Positions 16,401-25,176 of a stretch of 64,000 nt of DNA are shown one piece after another. Position 1 is the stretch's first letter, and each line of letters starts with the position of its first letter. The stretch is from Bowmanella denitrificans. GTDB lineage: Bacteria; Pseudomonadota; Gammaproteobacteria; Enterobacterales; Alteromonadaceae. The stretch spans positions 124,001-188,000 of the forward strand of contig NZ_BAAAEI010000012.1 of assembly GCF_039522935.1 (NCBI RefSeq). Direction: 5' to 3'. Both the position numbers and the translations under genes were made by a program. The notes under the pieces are model-generated. The model searched no databases. It was not told the DNA's origin and was given only the letters and a program-made list of their open reading frames with translations.

Positions 16401-19064
16401 GATCAGCGTTTCAACTGTATCAAGACTTTGCCCTTTGCAATGCATAAACACAAACTCCAGACGTTGCTGCTGAGGGTGGTACAAGCCAATAGCAAAGGTG
16501 TCGGCCGGCAAGCTGGCCTTTAATCGTGCATAAATCATGCTGCCAATTTTGTTTAAATCGAAAGTGGCGGTAATGTCTTTGCCCACATCGCCCAGTACCA
16601 GGATATCGTGGGTACGCTGCTCTACCTGTCCGGCCAGATATTGTTGTGTCAGTCGGTGCTGCCTGGCCCGATAGGCTATCAGTGCCGTTACCAGCACAAT
16701 CAGGGTTAATGGTGCTGATAGCAAAAACTCGGTGGTTTGGTACCAGGCCGGCAGCACCCGAATTGATAAGAATTGCGGCTGGTTACTCCACACGCCATGG
16801 TTGTTACTGCCTTCAACCTCAAACCGATAATCTCCTGGTTGCAAGCGACCATAGTTAATCTGATTGGCTGCGGTACGATGTTGCCAGTCTTCCTCGTAAC
16901 CCAATAGCCTGGTTTTATACCTGTTGTCTTCACTGGCCTGATAATCCAGTGCCGCAAAACTGATACTCAGACTCTTAAAATCCGGCGGCACATTTAAAAT
17001 ATCGGGAAGAGGGAAAGATTGTGTCCGACCGTCGATTTTGACTGAGGTAATCACCAAGGGGGGAGGCACGTCATTGACCTTCACTTTTAACGGATCAAAG
17101 CCAGTGATGCCATCAATGCTGCCGAGGTAGATTTTGCCCTCGCCACTTTGATGAACAGAGCGGGCCAGGAAACTATTGCTGTTTAACCCATCATTGGTGG
17201 TGAAATGATGAAAAGCACCAGAGTCAGGGGCAAGACGGAACACGCCATGGGATGTCGCCAGCCAGATCCTTCTTTCCCGGTCCATTGCCATAGACTGCAC
17301 CGAGAATCCTTCTTCTTCGGCCATATGACGAAAGCTACTGAATGTCCCACTTCGGGTGGAATAACGCTCCACGCCGCTGTCTGTAGCAAACCAGAAAGTT
17401 TCATTATCTTCCTGCATGACCGCGTTGATATGCCCGTCACTTAACTCACCAGGCGCAGAGCCGGGTTTATGGTGCTGAATGTCGCCGCTTTTAACATTAA
17501 TTCTGAACAACCCTTCCCCTGCCGTGCCTACCCAGACCAAACCCTGGCGGTCAACAAAGGTAAAAGTGGGGTCAATATTATCCAGATATGATTCGACCTG
17601 ATTCGTGGCCGGGTCCCATCTGAATACCTGTGAGGAAAATGACAGCACCAGCCACAGTTGATCATGCTCATCGGCTGCAACCCACTCAATAGAATGGCTC
17701 TGGCCCCCTAACCAGGACAGCGAAACTGGTTCAATTTCCTGCTGATCAGCATACAGACGATAAACCCCGGCATCGGTGCCAAGATAGAGATCGTTATTGC
17801 TCAGGTACGCCATACTTTTCACCCGGAAACGGGTTAGTTCACCAGGCAGGTGTTCATCTTCAATAGGCGTAAATCTGCTCTCTCCATCAAAGGCTACCAG
17901 GCCTTTGCCGGTTCCCAACCATAATCCGCCCTGGCGGTTAGCGGTAATTGACAATACCTGGGAATACAAGCCAGATAAGCGCTGATCCTGCAAATAACGG
18001 CTCCAACTGCGAAAAGAAGGTTCGCCAGGGAAAACTTTAATAACCCCGGAATACCGGGTAGCGGCCCAAAGTAGTCCGGTGTCATCCACCAACACCTGAC
18101 GAACATCCCTGTTACCCAGCAGTGCCCACTGTTCATGCAAATCCGCCGCCACAAAACGCTGTGAAGATAACTGGAAATAATAAATGCCCGCCAGTGTGGC
18201 GAGAATCAATCTGTCACCCTGGCGGGTCATGCTATTAACACTGGGTAACTCGCCATCCGGCAAGGTCAGGCGATGGTAAACTGCCGTTTCGGGGTCGAAG
18301 CGACCAAAGCTAAGCCGGGTGGATATCCAAAGCCTGTCCAGGGGGTCGATATACAGAGAGCGCACCTCTGGGTGGTCCAGCATACCGTCGGCAACGCCAA
18401 ATTTTTCAAATTTCTGTTTTTGTCTGTCCAGCTTGTACAGACCATTGGAGGTCGCCACCCAGATAAAACCCTGGCTGTCCTCACTGATTCCCCAAATCCG
18501 ATCACTGCCCAGACTGCCTGGGTCGGCAGGGTCCGGTTGATAACGGCGGAAACGCCCGCTTTTTTCATCAAACAGGTTAAGCCCCCCCCCATTGGTACCA
18601 ACCCAAATCTCTCCTGAACGGCTCTCGAACAGCGACTGTACCTTGTCCGCGCCAAGTGAATCAGGCTGATCGGGGTGATGGCGAAAATGCTTGAAGGACT
18701 GACTATCGGCAAGATAGAGATTAAGCCCGCCTCCCCAGGTTCCTACCCAAAGACGGTTTTTTGAGTCGTTCAACATTGCCCCGACATTGTCTTTCGACAG
18801 GGACGTAGGATCTTTATCATTGTGCCGAAATGAGCTGAATCCATAGCCATCGTAGCGCTTTACACCGTCTGCAGTGCCAAACCACAAAAAGCCCTGTTGG
18901 TCCTTAGCTACCGCATAAATCTGCGGATTGGCCAGACCATTGTAGATTGACAGCTCTTCGGTTTTCTGGGGCTGGCTCAGTACATTAACTGAACTGAACA
19001 ACAACCAGGCAAGCCATACCAGGCGAAAACAGGTGAGATGCCGCAAGATCTTTGTCCTTACCAC
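13482..19064 (-). CDS. Giant hybrid sensor kinase: beta-propeller sensor, GAF, PAS, HisKA, 2 receivers, HPt
   Basis: The 1,860-residue protein starts with a signal peptide, then about 650 residues of two-component-regulator propeller repeats ('GFLWFGTADGVKRYDG', 'RLWVGTWGGGLNLY', 'EIWVGTNGGGLNLFD'), a Y_Y_Y domain, and a transmembrane helix near 785-805. Inside the cell follow GAF (about 840-985), PAS (about 995-1110), HisKA with the phosphorylated His near 1142 ('SNMSHEIRTPMNA'), HATPase, two receivers with Asp in 'LVCMDWRMPGMDG' (about 1431) and 'GVLMDCQMPVMDG' (about 1577), and an HPt with 'HMAHTLKGTAGN' (about 1723). All phospho-sites are present, so a full phosphorelay is possible. It is co-transcribed with the HD-GYP regulator 29 nt upstream. 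The periplasmic ligand is unknown; propeller kinases of this form often sense sugars. Confidence 0.93.
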   Translation of the reverse strand: MVRTKILRHLTCFRLVWLAWLLFSSVNVLSQPQKTEELSIYNGLANPQIYAVAKDQQGFLWFGTADGVKRYDGYGFSSFRHNDKDPTSLSKDNVGAMLNDSKNRLWVGTWGGGLNLYLADSQSFKHFRHHPDQPDSLGADKVQSLFESRSGEIWVGTNGGGLNLFDEKSGRFRRYQPDPADPGSLGSDRIWGISEDSQGFIWVATSNGLYKLDRQKQKFEKFGVADGMLDHPEVRSLYIDPLDRLWISTRLSFGRFDPETAVYHRLTLPDGELPSVNSMTRQGDRLILATLAGIYYFQLSSQRFVAADLHEQWALLGNRDVRQVLVDDTGLLWAATRYSGVIKVFPGEPSFRSWSRYLQDQRLSGLYSQVLSITANRQGGLWLGTGKGLVAFDGESRFTPIEDEHLPGELTRFRVKSMAYLSNNDLYLGTDAGVYRLYADQQEIEPVSLSWLGGQSHSIEWVAADEHDQLWLVLSFSSQVFRWDPATNQVESYLDNIDPTFTFVDRQGLVWVGTAGEGLFRINVKSGDIQHHKPGSAPGELSDGHINAVMQEDNETFWFATDSGVERYSTRSGTFSSFRHMAEEEGFSVQSMAMDRERRIWLATSHGVFRLAPDSGAFHHFTTNDGLNSNSFLARSVHQSGEGKIYLGSIDGITGFDPLKVKVNDVPPPLVITSVKIDGRTQSFPLPDILNVPPDFKSLSISFAALDYQASEDNRYKTRLLGYEEDWQHRTAANQINYGRLQPGDYRFEVEGSNNHGVWSNQPQFLSIRVLPAWYQTTEFLLSAPLTLIVLVTALIAYRARQHRLTQQYLAGQVEQRTHDILVLGDVGKDITATFDLNKIGSMIYARLKASLPADTFAIGLYHPQQQRLEFVFMHCKGQSLDTVETLIQAESDPLSWCITRKQEFIAATEQQWQDKAMSSAQNLNGEQTQTVVCLPLMAGHDVLGVMTVQSDQADAFDSAQINILRVVASHTAVALSNSQSYRELIETKQRFELAMVGANAGSWELDTKSGILLTNDIWATMLGYDKAELEARFDNRIEQIMQLVHDDDKAQAKNALRKHLAGHTSIYRAEFRMLTAGGQWKWILSVGKALDAREGELARHVFGINLDISDAKAMEADLLEAKDKAETATQAKSDFLSNMSHEIRTPMNAIIGMSHLALQTHLDRRQHNYISKVHRSAEALLGIINDILDFSKIEAGKLDIEAVEFRLEDVLDNLISLVGMKAEEKGIELHFDVAADVPTALIGDPLRLGQILTNLGNNAVKFTETAGEIVVAVQSLEQDNEQVQLQFSVRDTGIGMSGEQQAKLFQSFSQADSSITRKYGGTGLGLAICKTLCELMEGRIWVESQAGAGSTFHFTLRLGKQCGIQSQRVSLQNELGPLRVLIVDDNLTAREILAELLAGFGFRTEQANSGAAAVAMVAQAAASDPFQLVCMDWRMPGMDGVEASQQILTELQMPSRPRIIMVTAFGCDEARLASRHLSISSYLIKPVTRSGMLNAVLHAMGKGELADPANVTANNAAQDARQKLQGAKILLVEDNELNQELAMELLSSSGVLVSLACNGQEALDALQDNHFDGVLMDCQMPVMDGYQAARLLREQPKWQSLPVIAMTANVMAKDIERALDAGMNDHIAKPINVNQMFMTLAKWIVPAQPLAGPQQVQTTVQATEIAPIDGIDVQAGLATTQNDVRLYQKLLQRFSQGNADFGVQIAAALAAGDIPAVAHMAHTLKGTAGNIGARELHARAGALEHACQGATQQAPELLAALQTELNLVLTALQASHSEQQENHEQAFDAARVASLMNELDALIADYDTDAVDILEQLEPMLKNGPHQTQLRQLAGYIDSYDFDAAAESLTRLKGELQLS

Positions 19065-19093
19065 TAATTCCCCCTTATATCAGGCGTGTTAAC

Positions 19094-20125
19094 TCAGATA
19101 TCATCGGTATATCTGGCCTGAACATCGCGAATCTGCGGCAAACAACCAACAAACTCTTGCACCAGTTGTGAATCGAAATGCTTGCCACTTTGCTCTTTCA
19201 GTAAGGTTACAGCCTGCTCCTCTGTCCAGGCATTTTTGTATGGGCGTTTGCTGGTCAACGCATCAAACACATCTGCAATGGCCACAATACGTGCCGACAG
19301 AGGGATATCTGTACCACTTACGCCATGGGGATAACCGCTACCATCCCATTTTTCATGATGAAACAGGGCAACTTCACGAGCCATTTGCAATAAAGGGGAA
19401 GGGTGGTCGCCAAGAATATCCACACCAAACTGCACATGTTGCTGCATCATCTGCCATTGCTCTGCATCCAGAGCACCGGGTTTCAGCAGCACGTTGTCAG
19501 GAATACCAATCTTGCCAATATCATGCATAGGTGCAGCATTAAACAACAATTCACACCAGGCGTCGGGTTGGCCAATTTGCTCAGCCAGAAAGCGTGAAAA
19601 CCAGCTCATGCGGATCACATGCATACCGGTTTCATTGTCTTTAAATTCTGCCGCCCGGCCCAGACGACGAATAATTTCCAGACGCGTTTCATTGAGCTCT
19701 CTGGTGCGTTGCTGAACTATGTTTTCAAGATGCCTGGCTTGGTTGTATAAAGCCAGTTGGCTTTTTACCCGGGCCAGCACCAACAGCGGGTTAACTGGTT
19801 TACTGATATAGTCCACAGCACCGAGACTGAAACCCAGTGCTTCATCCTGTTCTTCAGATTTAGCCGTCACAAAAATCACCGGGATGGCCTGGGTTTCGAT
19901 ACGGCTTTTCAATTGTCGGCACACTTCATAGCCATCCATATCCGGCATCATGACATCCAGTAATATCAGATCCGGGCGAGGCTCTGCGCTTGCGACTTTC
20001 AGGGCTAGAGCACCGTTTAAGGCCGCTTTCACCCGATAATCCGAGCGCAAAATGCCGGTTAAAACGTCTATATTTTGCGGGGTATCATCAACGACCAATA
20101 TGGTTGCTTTGTCCGTTTGAGGCAT
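19094..20125 (-). CDS. Response regulator with HD-GYP c-di-GMP phosphodiesterase domain
   Basis: The 343-residue protein has an N-terminal receiver with the acidic pair in 'ILVVDDTPQN' and the phospho-acceptor in 'LILLDVMMPDMDGYE', then a short coiled coil and an HD-GYP domain. The metal and signature residues are present: 'MHDIGKIGIPDNVLLKPG', 'HHEKWDGSGYPHG' and 'ARIVAIADVFDALTSKRPYK'. The predicted role is phosphorylation-controlled hydrolysis of cyclic di-GMP in the cytoplasm. It is the first gene of a two-gene unit with the giant kinase, its likely partner, though the kinase could also signal to the divergent double-receiver protein. Confidence 0.93.
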   Translation of the reverse strand: MPQTDKATILVVDDTPQNIDVLTGILRSDYRVKAALNGALALKVASAEPRPDLILLDVMMPDMDGYEVCRQLKSRIETQAIPVIFVTAKSEEQDEALGFSLGAVDYISKPVNPLLVLARVKSQLALYNQARHLENIVQQRTRELNETRLEIIRRLGRAAEFKDNETGMHVIRMSWFSRFLAEQIGQPDAWCELLFNAAPMHDIGKIGIPDNVLLKPGALDAEQWQMMQQHVQFGVDILGDHPSPLLQMAREVALFHHEKWDGSGYPHGVSGTDIPLSARIVAIADVFDALTSKRPYKNAWTEEQAVTLLKEQSGKHFDSQLVQEFVGCLPQIRDVQARYTDDI

Positions 20126-20346
20126 TATCCGGATTCCCTCAGGCTTTTTGTTATAACTAGGGGCTTTTGCAGTAACAACGTAACCTTGTTTTTAGTCATT
20201 GACGTCTCACCGTCCTTGTAAGCGTCTGGTTCAGTTCAACCAAGCGTAAAGTCTGAGTCTAGTCATTTTTAATGACGAACGACGGGAATTCGCTTAACTT
20301 TAATTGCAGAGCACCTGGAGAACCTCAGCGTATAAGGAGTTTTAGC

Positions 20347-21285
20347 ATGTCGACAAGCAAAGCCACACCCCAGGCTAAGTCCTACGCTGCCATGACCGCC
20401 TTGGTTGTGGAGCCGGTTGAGAGCATGCGAGCCACAGTAGCTAAAATGGTATCTGAGATGGGCTTTGCTAACGTGATTGGCGCCAGTAACGGCGAACACG
20501 CTCTATCGTTGCTCAGAAGCGAAGATGTGGATTTGGTGTTGTCCGAATTGTTGATGCCTAAAATGAATGGTATTCAATTGCTCCAGCACGTACGCAATGG
20601 CAAGCGAAATTTCAGCGTGCCCTTTGTGATGATCTCCGCCAACATAGAACAAAGTCAGGTTGTCCAGGCTATTAAACAGGGTGTGTCCGAATATGTGGTC
20701 AAACCCTTTTCTGCCAAGATTCTGCATGCTCGCATTGAACGTGCACTGGTTAACCCGGTTAAGCGCACCTCTGCGGTGGCCGAAAAAGTCGATAAGCTCA
20801 ATGACGCATTAGTCGAAGCAGAGCCTTTACGCATTCTGGTGGTGGACGATGTGGTAGACAACATACAACTCATCAGCGACATCCTGCGTAAGGAATACAA
20901 AGTTCGAGCTGCAACCAGTGGTGAAACAGCCCTGAAAATCTGCTCGTCAGATCCGCTGCCCGATCTGATATTACTGGATGTCATGATGCCGGATATGGAT
21001 GGCTTTGAAGTCTGCCGCCGCTTAAAACTCAATCCCTTTACCCAGCATATCGCTATTATTTTTTTAACTGCACTGGATCAAACCGACGATATGCTGAAAG
21101 GCTTTGAACTGGGCGCCGTGGACTATATCACCAAACCTATTAATCCACCGGTATTACATGCCAGAGTGCGAACTCATATGACCCTGACTGCGCAGCTCAG
21201 GGAAATGCGCAATATGCTGGATACCATGCAGGATAATGTGTTGTTAAAAGAAGAACTGGAGCAGTTGAAACAGAGCCGCAATTAA
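20347..21285 (+). CDS. Double-receiver protein with degenerate first receiver
   Basis: The 312-residue protein contains two CheY-like domains and no output domain. Receiver 2 (about 160-285) is intact: 'ILVVDDVVDN', 'LILLDVMMPDMDGFE', 'FLTALDQT', 'YITKP'. Receiver 1 (about 15-135) is altered: the acidic pair reads 'LVVEPVESMR', so the second Asp is Pro, and the acceptor position is Glu ('DLVLSELLMPKMNG'), while the Lys is kept ('YVVKPF'). It probably cannot be phosphorylated there. The start is the ATG at 20347, with TAAGGAG 8 nt upstream; the in-frame extension to 20272 is not supported. A 30-residue coiled tail may mediate dimers. It is transcribed away from the HD-GYP/kinase operon. Confidence 0.9.
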   Translation: MSTSKATPQAKSYAAMTALVVEPVESMRATVAKMVSEMGFANVIGASNGEHALSLLRSEDVDLVLSELLMPKMNGIQLLQHVRNGKRNFSVPFVMISANIEQSQVVQAIKQGVSEYVVKPFSAKILHARIERALVNPVKRTSAVAEKVDKLNDALVEAEPLRILVVDDVVDNIQLISDILRKEYKVRAATSGETALKICSSDPLPDLILLDVMMPDMDGFEVCRRLKLNPFTQHIAIIFLTALDQTDDMLKGFELGAVDYITKPINPPVLHARVRTHMTLTAQLREMRNMLDTMQDNVLLKEELEQLKQSRN

Positions 21286-21322
21286 GTGGATGACTTAAAT
21301 AATACAAAGAATGAGGAAAATT

Positions 21323-21398
<76 letters not shown>

Positions 21399-21435
21399 TT
21401 GGAAGATATACCGGCAGACCGGTTGATTCAGAATT

Positions 21436-21511
<76 letters not shown>

Positions 21512-21559
21512 AACTCTGAAACGCTTTAAGGTAAATTTAACTACCTCAAGCGGAGGCGC

Positions 21560-21587
21560 ATTTTACAAAAATACCGGTCAGACGCAA
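21560..21587 (-). promoter_or_regulatory. tRNA-Gly operon promoter
   Basis: On the minus strand TTGCGT, 16 nt, TAAAAT, then a GCGCC discriminator, as in stringently controlled stable-RNA promoters. The predicted start is about 40 nt before the first tRNA. Confidence 0.7.
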
Positions 21588-21641
21588 GGGCTATTTTGAA
21601 AAATCTTGCTGACCGACGATTTTATAGGCAGCTTTTTGCCG

Positions 21642-22187
21642 TTAAATGGCGAACACATGCTGGCGATAAAATTGCAATTCGGCGATAGACTCACGAATAT
21701 CATCCAGGGCCAGATGGGTACCCTGCTTGGTAAATTGGTTAAGCAACTCCGGCTTCCAGCGCCTGACCAGCTCTTTAATGGTGCTGACATCGACATTGCG
21801 GTAATGGAAATAGGCTTCCAACTCAGGCATATGGCGCACCATAAATCGCCGGTCCTGACCGATGCTGTTACCGCATAGCGGTGACTTGCCTTGCGGTACC
21901 CAGTCGGCTAGAAATGCCAGGGTCTGCGCAACGGCCTGCTGTTCATTGATTTGGCTGTCCCGGCAGCGCTGGGTCAGGCCGCTGTTACCATGAGTACGAG
22001 TGCACCACTCGTCCATGCCGTTCAGTACCTCGTCACTTTGATGTATGGCAATCACCGGTCCTTCGGCCAACACATTTAGCTGGCTGTCAGTAACAATAGT
22101 GGCAATTTCCAGGACTTTTTCCCGCTCTGGATCCAATCCTGTCATTTCCATATCAATCCACACCAGGTTGTCAGCATTCTGTGTCAT
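21642..22187 (-). CDS. orn: Oligoribonuclease
   Basis: The 181-residue DEDDh exonuclease degrades 2-5 nt RNAs, including pGpG from c-di-GMP turnover, to mononucleotides. The ExoI motif is 'WIDMEMTGLD', followed by 'EIATIVTD', 'GNSIGQDRRFMVRHMPELE', 'YRNVDVSTIKEL' and 'HLALDDIRESIAEL'. I chose the ATG at 22187, which gives the family length and N-terminus; an in-frame extension to 22307 would add 40 unlike residues. It is divergent from rsgA, as in many gammaproteobacteria, with 95 bp between the starts. Confidence 0.96.
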   Translation of the reverse strand: MTQNADNLVWIDMEMTGLDPEREKVLEIATIVTDSQLNVLAEGPVIAIHQSDEVLNGMDEWCTRTHGNSGLTQRCRDSQINEQQAVAQTLAFLADWVPQGKSPLCGNSIGQDRRFMVRHMPELEAYFHYRNVDVSTIKELVRRWKPELLNQFTKQGTHLALDDIRESIAELQFYRQHVFAI

Positions 22188-22282
22188 GTCTCGCCTGCCT
22201 TTATCTTTTGGTATTTGCTTATGTTGCAAGGTACACTGGGCGTCCCGTATCAGGCCGTCATAGTAAAGCATTCGCATCCCAA

Positions 22283-23317
22283 GTGGCAAAAAGAAACAAA
22301 TTAACACAGCGCCAGAAGCGTCAGGTTTCCAGTAACCTGAAGAAGCGCTTAAGTGGCAAGGAAGTCGGCCCAGCCGACGATAGCCTGTTGCCGTCCCGAG
22401 CCGGTTTGGTGGTTGGGCGTTTTGGACAGCATGCCGATGTTGAAGACGAACAAGGCACAGTATATCGCTGTCATATACGCCGCAATGTGGAAGGGGTGGT
22501 ATGTGGTGACCAGGTGCTGTTCAGACCGGGCAAAGACCAGACCCTCAATGTCAGCGGTGTGCTTGAAGCACTGCAAGAGCGTAAATCCGTGCTCACCCGG
22601 CCCGACTACTATGACGGTATCAAACCTGTCGCCGCCAATATCGACCAGATTATTGTCGTCAGCGCGGTGCTACCCAGCTTATCGCTGAATATTATCGATC
22701 GTTATCTGGTGGCAGCAGAAGATGTTCAGATTGAGCCGGTAATTTTGCTCAACAAAGTGGACATGCTGAGTGCTGAACAACGCAGTGAAATTGAACAGCA
22801 ACTTAAACTATATGCGGATATTGGTTACCGGCTGTGCTTTGTCAGTTGCAAAAGCGGCGAAGGCATAGAGGAACTGGCCGCCTTACTCAAGGACAAAACC
22901 AGTGTCTTTGTCGGCCAGTCCGGCGTAGGGAAATCCAGTCTGGTTAATAAGCTGCTACCTGAAGCAGAAGAGGCCATTGGCGATGTATCGGATAATTCCG
23001 GTCTGGGCCAACATACCACCACCGCGGCCAAACTATTGCGCTTCCCTGGCGGCGGTAATCTGATTGACTCGCCAGGAGTAAGGGAATTTTCTTTATGGCA
23101 TCTGCCAGATGAAAGGCTAATCTGGGGATTCCGCGAATTTCGTGATTTTCTCGGTGGTTGTAAATTTCGTGACTGCAAGCATGGTGACGATCCCGGCTGC
23201 TTACTGCGTGATGCGGCGCAGCAGGGCAAAATCAGCCAGGCGCGTTTTGACAGCTACCACAAAATATTGTCAGGCATGGACGAACAGCGCCCATCTTATA
23301 GTAAGCCCCCCAGGTAA
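22283..23317 (+). CDS. rsgA: Ribosome small-subunit GTPase RsgA
   Basis: The 344-residue protein is the circularly permuted GTPase that acts late in 30S maturation. It has a basic N-terminus, an OB fold ('VYRCHIRRNVEGVVCGDQVLF'), G4 'LNKVD', G1 'GQSGVGKSS', G3 'DSPGVREF', and a zinc-binding tail 'CKFRDCKHGDDPGC'. The order G4-G1-G3 is the expected permutation. The GTG at 22283 gives the conserved short basic start (AKRNKLTQRQKRQV) and is preferred, although its ribosome site is weak. It ends at a hairpin shared with the convergent 5'-nucleotidase gene. Confidence 0.95.
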   Translation: MAKRNKLTQRQKRQVSSNLKKRLSGKEVGPADDSLLPSRAGLVVGRFGQHADVEDEQGTVYRCHIRRNVEGVVCGDQVLFRPGKDQTLNVSGVLEALQERKSVLTRPDYYDGIKPVAANIDQIIVVSAVLPSLSLNIIDRYLVAAEDVQIEPVILLNKVDMLSAEQRSEIEQQLKLYADIGYRLCFVSCKSGEGIEELAALLKDKTSVFVGQSGVGKSSLVNKLLPEAEEAIGDVSDNSGLGQHTTTAAKLLRFPGGGNLIDSPGVREFSLWHLPDERLIWGFREFRDFLGGCKFRDCKHGDDPGCLLRDAAQQGKISQARFDSYHKILSGMDEQRPSYSKPPR

Positions 23318-23323
23318 AGAAAC

Positions 23324-23347
23324 AGGGTCACCCTTTCAGGTGACCCT
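23324..23347. terminator. Hairpin between rsgA and the 5'-nucleotidase gene
   Basis: AGGGTCACC and GGTGACCCT form a perfect 9-bp stem with loop CTTTCA between converging genes. T-runs are poor on both sides, so its strength is uncertain. Confidence 0.6.
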
Positions 23348-23352
23348 AAGCG

Positions 23353-25176
23353 TTACGGCGCAATACTGACAGACTTGAGGCAGTATTCCTGCCAATCCAA
23401 AGCCGGTAGGCTGTGATTTGGCAAAACATCACGGAAATATTCAAGCAACGGCACCGCATACACCACATCGGATTGTTCAAAGGCATCGGGCCGGGTTTCT
23501 CTGACCTTTGCGAAGGTCAGGTATCCATCCTTGCCCAGAGCCGTAAAGGAATTGGTTGCAACAGAGTAGATGGATTGAAGATCAATAGGTTTCCACTGAT
23601 TGCTGCGTCTGTCTTTGACTTCCAGATTCTTTATGCCTTGCCCGGTTGAGGCATTTAACACCACGTCATAACGCAAATGTGACGAGTAAGGGAAGGCGCC
23701 GGTTGAAGCACTGATACCCTGAGCATAATCGAGCGCTTCATTCAGCACCTGCAGAATTTCCTCACCGGTCAGGTCTAATGTCACCACAGTATTGGAGAAC
23801 GGCAGAATCTGATAAGCGTCTGCCACAGTAAACTGGCCCTGATGCAATTCGGCTCTGACCCCACCGGCATTCTGAATCGCCACATCAGCCTTAGGCAAAT
23901 AATGCAGAAACGCGTCGGCAACCACTTGCGCAGCGTAGCTGCCAGAAGGCTGCTCACCGTTGCTGAAGGCTGCCGGGATACGAGTAAAAGGCATGGTTTG
24001 GTCCACTTGGCCCAGTTGTGACTGTTTGAAGCTCTCCAGTTCCAGTTTGTAAGGCGCCAGAATGGCATCTACTGCTGGATCCGCAGCAATAGTGCGAATA
24101 CTGGTTAATGTCCCGATTTCCTGAAGGATCGCTTGCTGCTGTGATTGGTCAGCGGCAACCCATTTATTTTCTGCGTCCTGCACTTGAAATTGGTCTGCAA
24201 CCAATAGCTCTAAGTTGCCCTGAATCGTTTCTACGTTGCCTTGAGCGTCGAAGTTCACGTTAAGGCGCCCCAGCCCTTTGGCATATTCCCAAGCCTGGGC
24301 AATATAAACCGGCTTACCTTCGGGATTGCTTACCTGGGTGGGATACTCACCATCCACGGCGATCCCCATCCCGGTTAGCTCTCCGGTCGAGTCCAGAACA
24401 TCGTGAGTGTCGCCGCCTATAATGACATCAATGCCATTCACCTGGCTGGCCAATTGTTGGTCGAACTCATAACCAAGATGGCTGAGCACTATAATTTTAT
24501 TGATGTCCTCGGCCTCCAGTTCCTTGACCTGAGCCTTGACCGACTCGACTTCGTCGGTGAAATTAACCTGATCGCTGACCATGGATGACTCACGGGTTTT
24601 CTCCACTTTCAGTACGCCTATAATGGCGACTTTTTCACCTTCGATATCTTTTATCACTCTGGGTAGGATTGGCTTGCCATACAGTGGGCTTTTCTCGGTA
24701 GGATGCACATTACCGGCCAGAATCGGGAAACTCGCCATATCAATGAGTTCGGCCAGATGCGCATCCCCTTCGTCGAATTCGTGATTACCGAGCTGGTAGG
24801 CGTCCAGACCAAGGTAATTGAATACCTGAATATCGACCTTGCCTTTAAACAGGCTGAAGTACAGCGTTCCATTCAACTCCCCGCTATTTAGCACCAACGT
24901 ATTTGCATCCCGATATTCTTCAATGGCACTGGCAATGCGGGAAAAGCCGCCCAGTTGCACCCGGACCCTCTCATTACCCTGTGACTCTGTATCGTAGTTC
25001 AGAGCCAGATCCATGGTCTGACTTTCAAAGTAAGAATGGTGATCATTGGTATGCAAGATCTTCAGACTGATGGGCTGATGGCTTGACAGCGGCAAGACAG
25101 GGTCTGGCTTATTATCATTGTTGCAAGCGACCAGCATGCCAGCCAGAACAGGTAAGGACCAAAGCGCAGGTTTCAT
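23353..25176 (-). CDS. Lipoprotein 5'-nucleotidase / metallophosphatase, UshA-like
   Basis: The 607-residue protein has a lipoprotein signal (lipobox LVAC, Cys18), a metallophosphoesterase domain and a C-terminal 5'-nucleotidase domain. Metal-site motifs are 'HTNDHHSY', 'GNHEFDEGD', 'LSHLGYE' and 'GGDTHD'; the substrate-binding domain has 'VAIQNAGGVRAELHQG' and 'LPFSNTVVTLDLTG'. It should release nucleosides and phosphate from nucleotides at the cell surface or in the periplasm. The position that is normally Asp in G-D-x-x-x-G reads Glu here ('SGELNGT'), which touches a metal ligand. It is divergent from psd, 218 bp away. Confidence 0.88.
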   Translation of the reverse strand: MKPALWSLPVLAGMLVACNNDNKPDPVLPLSSHQPISLKILHTNDHHSYFESQTMDLALNYDTESQGNERVRVQLGGFSRIASAIEEYRDANTLVLNSGELNGTLYFSLFKGKVDIQVFNYLGLDAYQLGNHEFDEGDAHLAELIDMASFPILAGNVHPTEKSPLYGKPILPRVIKDIEGEKVAIIGVLKVEKTRESSMVSDQVNFTDEVESVKAQVKELEAEDINKIIVLSHLGYEFDQQLASQVNGIDVIIGGDTHDVLDSTGELTGMGIAVDGEYPTQVSNPEGKPVYIAQAWEYAKGLGRLNVNFDAQGNVETIQGNLELLVADQFQVQDAENKWVAADQSQQQAILQEIGTLTSIRTIAADPAVDAILAPYKLELESFKQSQLGQVDQTMPFTRIPAAFSNGEQPSGSYAAQVVADAFLHYLPKADVAIQNAGGVRAELHQGQFTVADAYQILPFSNTVVTLDLTGEEILQVLNEALDYAQGISASTGAFPYSSHLRYDVVLNASTGQGIKNLEVKDRRSNQWKPIDLQSIYSVATNSFTALGKDGYLTFAKVRETRPDAFEQSDVVYAVPLLEYFRDVLPNHSLPALDWQEYCLKSVSIAP

